DNA of 26,611 nucleotides from contig CAZMLE010000052.1 of NCBI GenBank assembly GCA_964567045.1, forward strand, positions 1 to 26,611, given 5' to 3'. Below the pieces are notes generated by a model. That model worked only from the letters and a program-made list of their open reading frames with translations, ran no database searches and was not told the DNA's origin. Shown here one piece after another: positions 24,223-26,611 of the stretch. The position numbers and the translations under genes were made by a program. This DNA comes from JAFNGF01 sp964567045 (lineage in GTDB: Bacteria; Planctomycetota; Phycisphaerae; Sedimentisphaerales; Anaerobacaceae). The first letter of the stretch is position 1, and every line of letters starts with the position of its first letter.

Positions 24223-24588
24223 ATGTTGAATTTCGTCCTGGGATGTCTTTTCAATTTTCAATTGTCAATACCTGCAACTGTCCCCTCGTCGCTGACGATC
24301 TATGACCAGAAAGAAGCTCTGCGTGTCGAGATAGCAGTTACTGGTGCAGATTTTGAAATCCCGCCCAAAACCATCCAGGAGGATTTAGGTATCGGGAGAA
24401 AGCCCACTCGATTAGGCATCAACCTAACCCAACCTGTGACAGATGCCGTGATTTGGCTTACCATCAGCCCCATCGAAAGAGCCACCACTGCCCCAGTCGA
24501 GGGCCACGGGTCACGATGGACGATGGAGGATGGACGAATCACGAGCCATGAGCAACGCGATTTAGATCACGGCGTTCTGCATCGATAA
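24223..24588 (+). CDS. hypothetical 121-aa frame, doubtful
   Basis: The frame starts 17 bp after the GH57 stop. A middle stretch (GADFEIPPKTIQEDLG, PTRLGINLTQPVTD) reads like ordinary protein. The AGAGGA lies directly against the ATG, its last 50 bases overlap the 3' end of the opposite-strand gene, and its end runs through heptamer-like repeats. No family was recognised. It may be the decayed tail of a lost gene. Confidence 0.25.
   Translation: MLNFVLGCLFNFQLSIPATVPSSLTIYDQKEALRVEIAVTGADFEIPPKTIQEDLGIGRKPTRLGINLTQPVTDAVIWLTISPIERATTAPVEGHGSRWTMEDGRITSHEQRDLDHGVLHR
24511..24559. repeat. degenerate heptanucleotide array (locus 5)
   Basis: Units are TCACGAT, GGACGAT, GGAGGAT, GGACGAA, TCACGAG, CCATGAG and CAACGCG. 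The array spans the stop codon of the minus-strand thioredoxin-fold gene (24539-24541). Confidence 0.65.
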
Positions 24589-26176
24589 GGTCTGCGATTC
24601 TGGTGGCGAGTTCATTAAGGCCAAAGCCCTCGGCACTGACCACGCCCTTGCGATCGGTCAGGATCAACCACGGCAACGAGCGTACACCCCAGGAATACTT
24701 GATTGCCTCCACGTCGCCGCCCGCCTGGCAAACCAGGAAGGGTATGTTGTTCTTTTCAAGCCACTCATCCAGTCCGCCTATGGCGGATTGCTCTGCTTTG
24801 GAGGCCTGTACGGCCACAATGGTCACATCTTGCTCGGCTAAATTCTTTGCCTGTTCGGCCAATTTCTTTATGAAATGTCGCGAAGGCCTCTGCTCCACGT
24901 CCCAGAAACATACAAGCGTCTTTCCATTCCTTGCCTGCTCAAGAGATGCCCCCACCAAAATATCCTCCAAGTCAGGCAATACTTTGCCGATCAGTTGTGG
25001 AGGCTCAGGTTCATAAGTGTACCTGGTCGTACGGCCAGACCGGCTGTCAACTACCTGGACGCCCTTTTTGAGCTCGATCTGAAATAGTCCATCCGGCAGC
25101 TTCTCATTGACGCGCACGTGGAGGACCTTAAGCTCTCTGCGTGCTTCCAGACAAGGCTCACCGTTAGTATCGCGACCATAAAGTTCATAACCTTGACTCA
25201 TCGGGAACCAGCCCGCCACGGGCGGGGCAGCCACTTCCCTGTAATCCGACATCCAGTGCTCAGTATGCGGCTTTTTGCCGATCAGCCACACAAGTCCGTA
25301 CAGCCGGCGGTCTTTTGCTCCGACATACCAGCGGTATGATTGGTCAGCCAGCCCTCGCGCCTCGCCAATAAGCCCATATTCGTCGCTGCTTATCGCTGCC
25401 GAATCACATCGGTATGACTGGCCATCTACTATGCCCCGCACCTCTGTTGGATAGAATTCCAAAACGTAACAGTCTGTTCCGCGGTAGTTGGAGCGTCCGG
25501 TGAGCACAAATTCGCCGCGCCGGCCATAGTAGCAGAGAAGCTCATCAACATCTTTAATGTCCCACCAGAATGAGTGCGGCTGTGCTCTGAGCCAACTGGT
25601 TTGATAGGCCATAAATTCTTCGAAACTACCCTGTGCCGTCCAGTTCAAGTAGTAGGTTTCTTGCTTGTTAGCGAGGGACCCCGCTTGGCGGGAACCCAAA
25701 GATATTTCGTGCCCTATTAGTTGCTTGCCGTCCCAGACCTTCAATCTGCGCCGGCCCGCCACGGGCGGGTCGCCCTCGGTGGATTCGTCCAGGAACCTTA
25801 CTCGCGCCTCGTCGAACGCGTATTCAAGAATTCCTTTTGCCACGCGCCCGACCTGGGCGATTTGGCGCGGCTGCGGCACCGCGACTGAACACTTGTCCCC
25901 TGACTCGGTGGAACTGCTGCAACCGACTGCGACCGCCCCCGCTTCGGTCGGGGTTTTTATCCACGTGCTCTCAATGCGAATCAGAAGACTATCAACGTTG
26001 TGGACCCAATTCTCACTTTCGCGGACTGCCCGAACCAAGTCAGCAGGATCAGGATCGCTTTTTGCTGGACAGATCGGAATCGGAAAGGCACACATTAGGA
26101 TAAACCCCGCAATGAATTGCGGGGCTAAATACTTACCCGCCAAATTCATTTGGCGGTTTCGCCTACCGTTTCGCAT
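24539..26176 (-). CDS. exported protein with thioredoxin-like C-terminal domain lacking CXXC
   Basis: The 545-aa protein has a signal peptide (hydrophobic FIAGFILMCAFPIPICP near residue 25). The central domain (about residues 40-370) begins DLVRAVRESENWVHNVDSL, a style seen in planctomycete proteins related to LolA-like folds. Residues about 385-535 form a TlpA/thioredoxin-like domain: TLVCFWDVEQRPSRHFIKKL, then VRSLPWLILTDRKG with the cis-Pro. The usual WCxPC is replaced by EQRPS, so it is probably not a disulfide oxidoreductase. AAGGAG seven bases before the ATG supports this start, which overlaps the upstream gene by 14 bp. Six small palindromes lie in the coding sequence. Confidence 0.82.
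   Translation of the reverse strand: MRNGRRNRQMNLAGKYLAPQFIAGFILMCAFPIPICPAKSDPDPADLVRAVRESENWVHNVDSLLIRIESTWIKTPTEAGAVAVGCSSSTESGDKCSVAVPQPRQIAQVGRVAKGILEYAFDEARVRFLDESTEGDPPVAGRRRLKVWDGKQLIGHEISLGSRQAGSLANKQETYYLNWTAQGSFEEFMAYQTSWLRAQPHSFWWDIKDVDELLCYYGRRGEFVLTGRSNYRGTDCYVLEFYPTEVRGIVDGQSYRCDSAAISSDEYGLIGEARGLADQSYRWYVGAKDRRLYGLVWLIGKKPHTEHWMSDYREVAAPPVAGWFPMSQGYELYGRDTNGEPCLEARRELKVLHVRVNEKLPDGLFQIELKKGVQVVDSRSGRTTRYTYEPEPPQLIGKVLPDLEDILVGASLEQARNGKTLVCFWDVEQRPSRHFIKKLAEQAKNLAEQDVTIVAVQASKAEQSAIGGLDEWLEKNNIPFLVCQAGGDVEAIKYSWGVRSLPWLILTDRKGVVSAEGFGLNELATRIADLIDAERRDLNRVAHGS
25212..25226. repeat. in-gene palindrome, CCCGCC type (copy 1)
   Basis: CCCGCC-ACG-GGCGGG is a perfect 6-bp hairpin in the thioredoxin-fold gene. 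The identical 15-bp sequence recurs at 25755-25769 in the same gene. Both copies encode PPVAG on the minus strand. Confidence 0.75.
25675..25697. repeat. in-gene palindromic repeat (copy 2 of the 23-bp family)
   Basis: This matches the reverse complement of 1560-1582 at 22 of 23 bases. It sits in frame in the thioredoxin-fold gene, encoding about GSRQAGSL. Confidence 0.75.
25755..25769. repeat. in-gene palindrome, CCCGCC type (copy 2)
   Basis: It has the same 15-bp sequence as 25212-25226, again encoding PPVAG in the same reading frame and gene. Confidence 0.75.
25937..25953. repeat. in-gene hairpin
   Basis: CCCCG and CGGGG form a 5-bp stem around a 7-nt loop in the same thioredoxin-fold gene. 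It is in frame, encoding about PTEAGA. Confidence 0.45.
26105..26156. repeat. two adjacent 9-bp hairpins in the signal-peptide region
   Basis: CCCCGCAAT-GA-ATTGCGGGG (26105-26124) and CCGCCAAAT-TC-ATTTGGCGG (26137-26156) are perfect. The first shares its flanks with the hairpin at 63-81. Both lie in frame at the 5' end of the thioredoxin-fold gene, where they encode NLAG and LAPQFIAG and may lengthen the segment before the membrane-spanning part of the signal peptide. Confidence 0.75.
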
Positions 26177-26611
26177 CGGTTATCTCCTTGATTTTATTTG
26201 TCAGCCCACTAACGTCGAAGCCTTCCGCAGTGACAACGTGTTCGCCGTTCGTCAGAATCAGCCAGGGCAGCGAACGCACACCCCAGGCGAACCTGGTTTT
26301 TTCCACATCGCCTTTAACCGTTCCAACTGGGAACGGGATATTGTATTTTTTTACCCACTCATTCAGGGCGTTTTCATCAACGTTGGCGGCCTGGATAGCA
26401 ATAACGATGACAGCCTTTTCTTTGAGTTGCTCGGCCTGTTTAGCAAGTTCCGTAATACAGTGCCGGGACGGTCTCTGCTGCATATCCCAGAAGCAGACCA
26501 AGATTATCTTGTTTTCGCTATCCTCTGACGGAAGGTCAATTTTAAGCTGCTTCAAATCAGGCAGGGCTTTGCCCACCAGTGAAGGCGGCTGCTTTGGAAT
26601 ATAGCGCGTGC
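26163..26611 (-). CDS. thioredoxin-like domain protein, partial (continues beyond window)
   Basis: This is the C-terminal part of a paralog of the following gene. The frame is open to the window edge and reads TRYIPKQPPSLVGKALPDL, matching TRYTYEPEPPQLIGKVLPDL of its neighbour, so the gene begins outside the window. The thioredoxin-like domain has LVCFWDMQQRPSRHCITEL and VRSLPWLILTNGE; again CXXC is absent and QRPS stands in its place. Its stop codon (26163-26165) lies inside the start region of the next gene, giving a 14-bp overlap and probable translational coupling. Confidence 0.85.
   Translation of the reverse strand, partial: TRYIPKQPPSLVGKALPDLKQLKIDLPSEDSENKIILVCFWDMQQRPSRHCITELAKQAEQLKEKAVIVIAIQAANVDENALNEWVKKYNIPFPVGTVKGDVEKTRFAWGVRSLPWLILTNGEHVVTAEGFDVSGLTNKIKEITDAKR

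Overview
The window looks like a chromosomal segment of a planctomycete, most likely a member of the Phycisphaerae. The evidence is a tandem pair of prepilin-like proteins with the N-terminal motif GFTLVELLVVIAIIALL and a modified H-X9-DG tail, a PEP-CTERM surface protein, thioredoxin-fold exported proteins of planctomycete type, and many short palindromic repeats. This placement is inferred from protein style; no rRNA or tRNA gene was seen to confirm it.

Region 1 (about 150-5430, minus strand) reads from an Aquifex-type aconitase through a four-helix-bundle (S23/IVS-like) protein, a LOG-family nucleotide-binding protein and an exported protein of unknown function to histidinol dehydrogenase (hisD). 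The four-helix-bundle gene is enclosed by a perfect 22-bp inverted repeat made of 8-bp units. Region 2 (5430-8617) holds palindromic repeats, an 83-bp MITE-like element and two paralogous prepilin-like genes. Each paralog is a complete cassette with an upstream element, a leader closed by a 10-11 bp stem, the gene and its own hairpin terminator.

Region 3 (8618-14262) has a UDP-sugar pyrophosphorylase followed by a multi-spanning membrane protein, then a PEP-CTERM protein and a lipoprotein-type aldose 1-epimerase on the minus strand. Decayed copies of the 3' ends of both the pyrophosphorylase and the epimerase remain, which points to an old duplication of a convergent pyrophosphorylase/epimerase pair. 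Region 4 (14263-16065) has repeats and a DnaC/IstB-like ATPase gene broken by two frameshifts, then a 580-bp gap with a good promoter-like sequence.

Region 5 (16066-24206, plus strand) is a compact alpha-glucan (glycogen) cluster: GT4 glycosyltransferase, GH57 branching enzyme, second GT4, alpha-glucan phosphorylase (GT35) and a second GH57 enzyme. Together these would elongate, branch, phosphorolyse and hydrolyse a storage glucan. Region 6 (24207-26611, minus strand) has two tandem, overlapping paralogs with thioredoxin-like C-terminal domains that lack CXXC; the upstream one runs off the window.

Two features cut across the window. One is a set of at least five degenerate heptanucleotide arrays, one of which lies inside the coding sequence of the second GH57 gene. 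The other is a set of perfect small hairpins inserted in frame into several coding sequences, six of them in a single gene.
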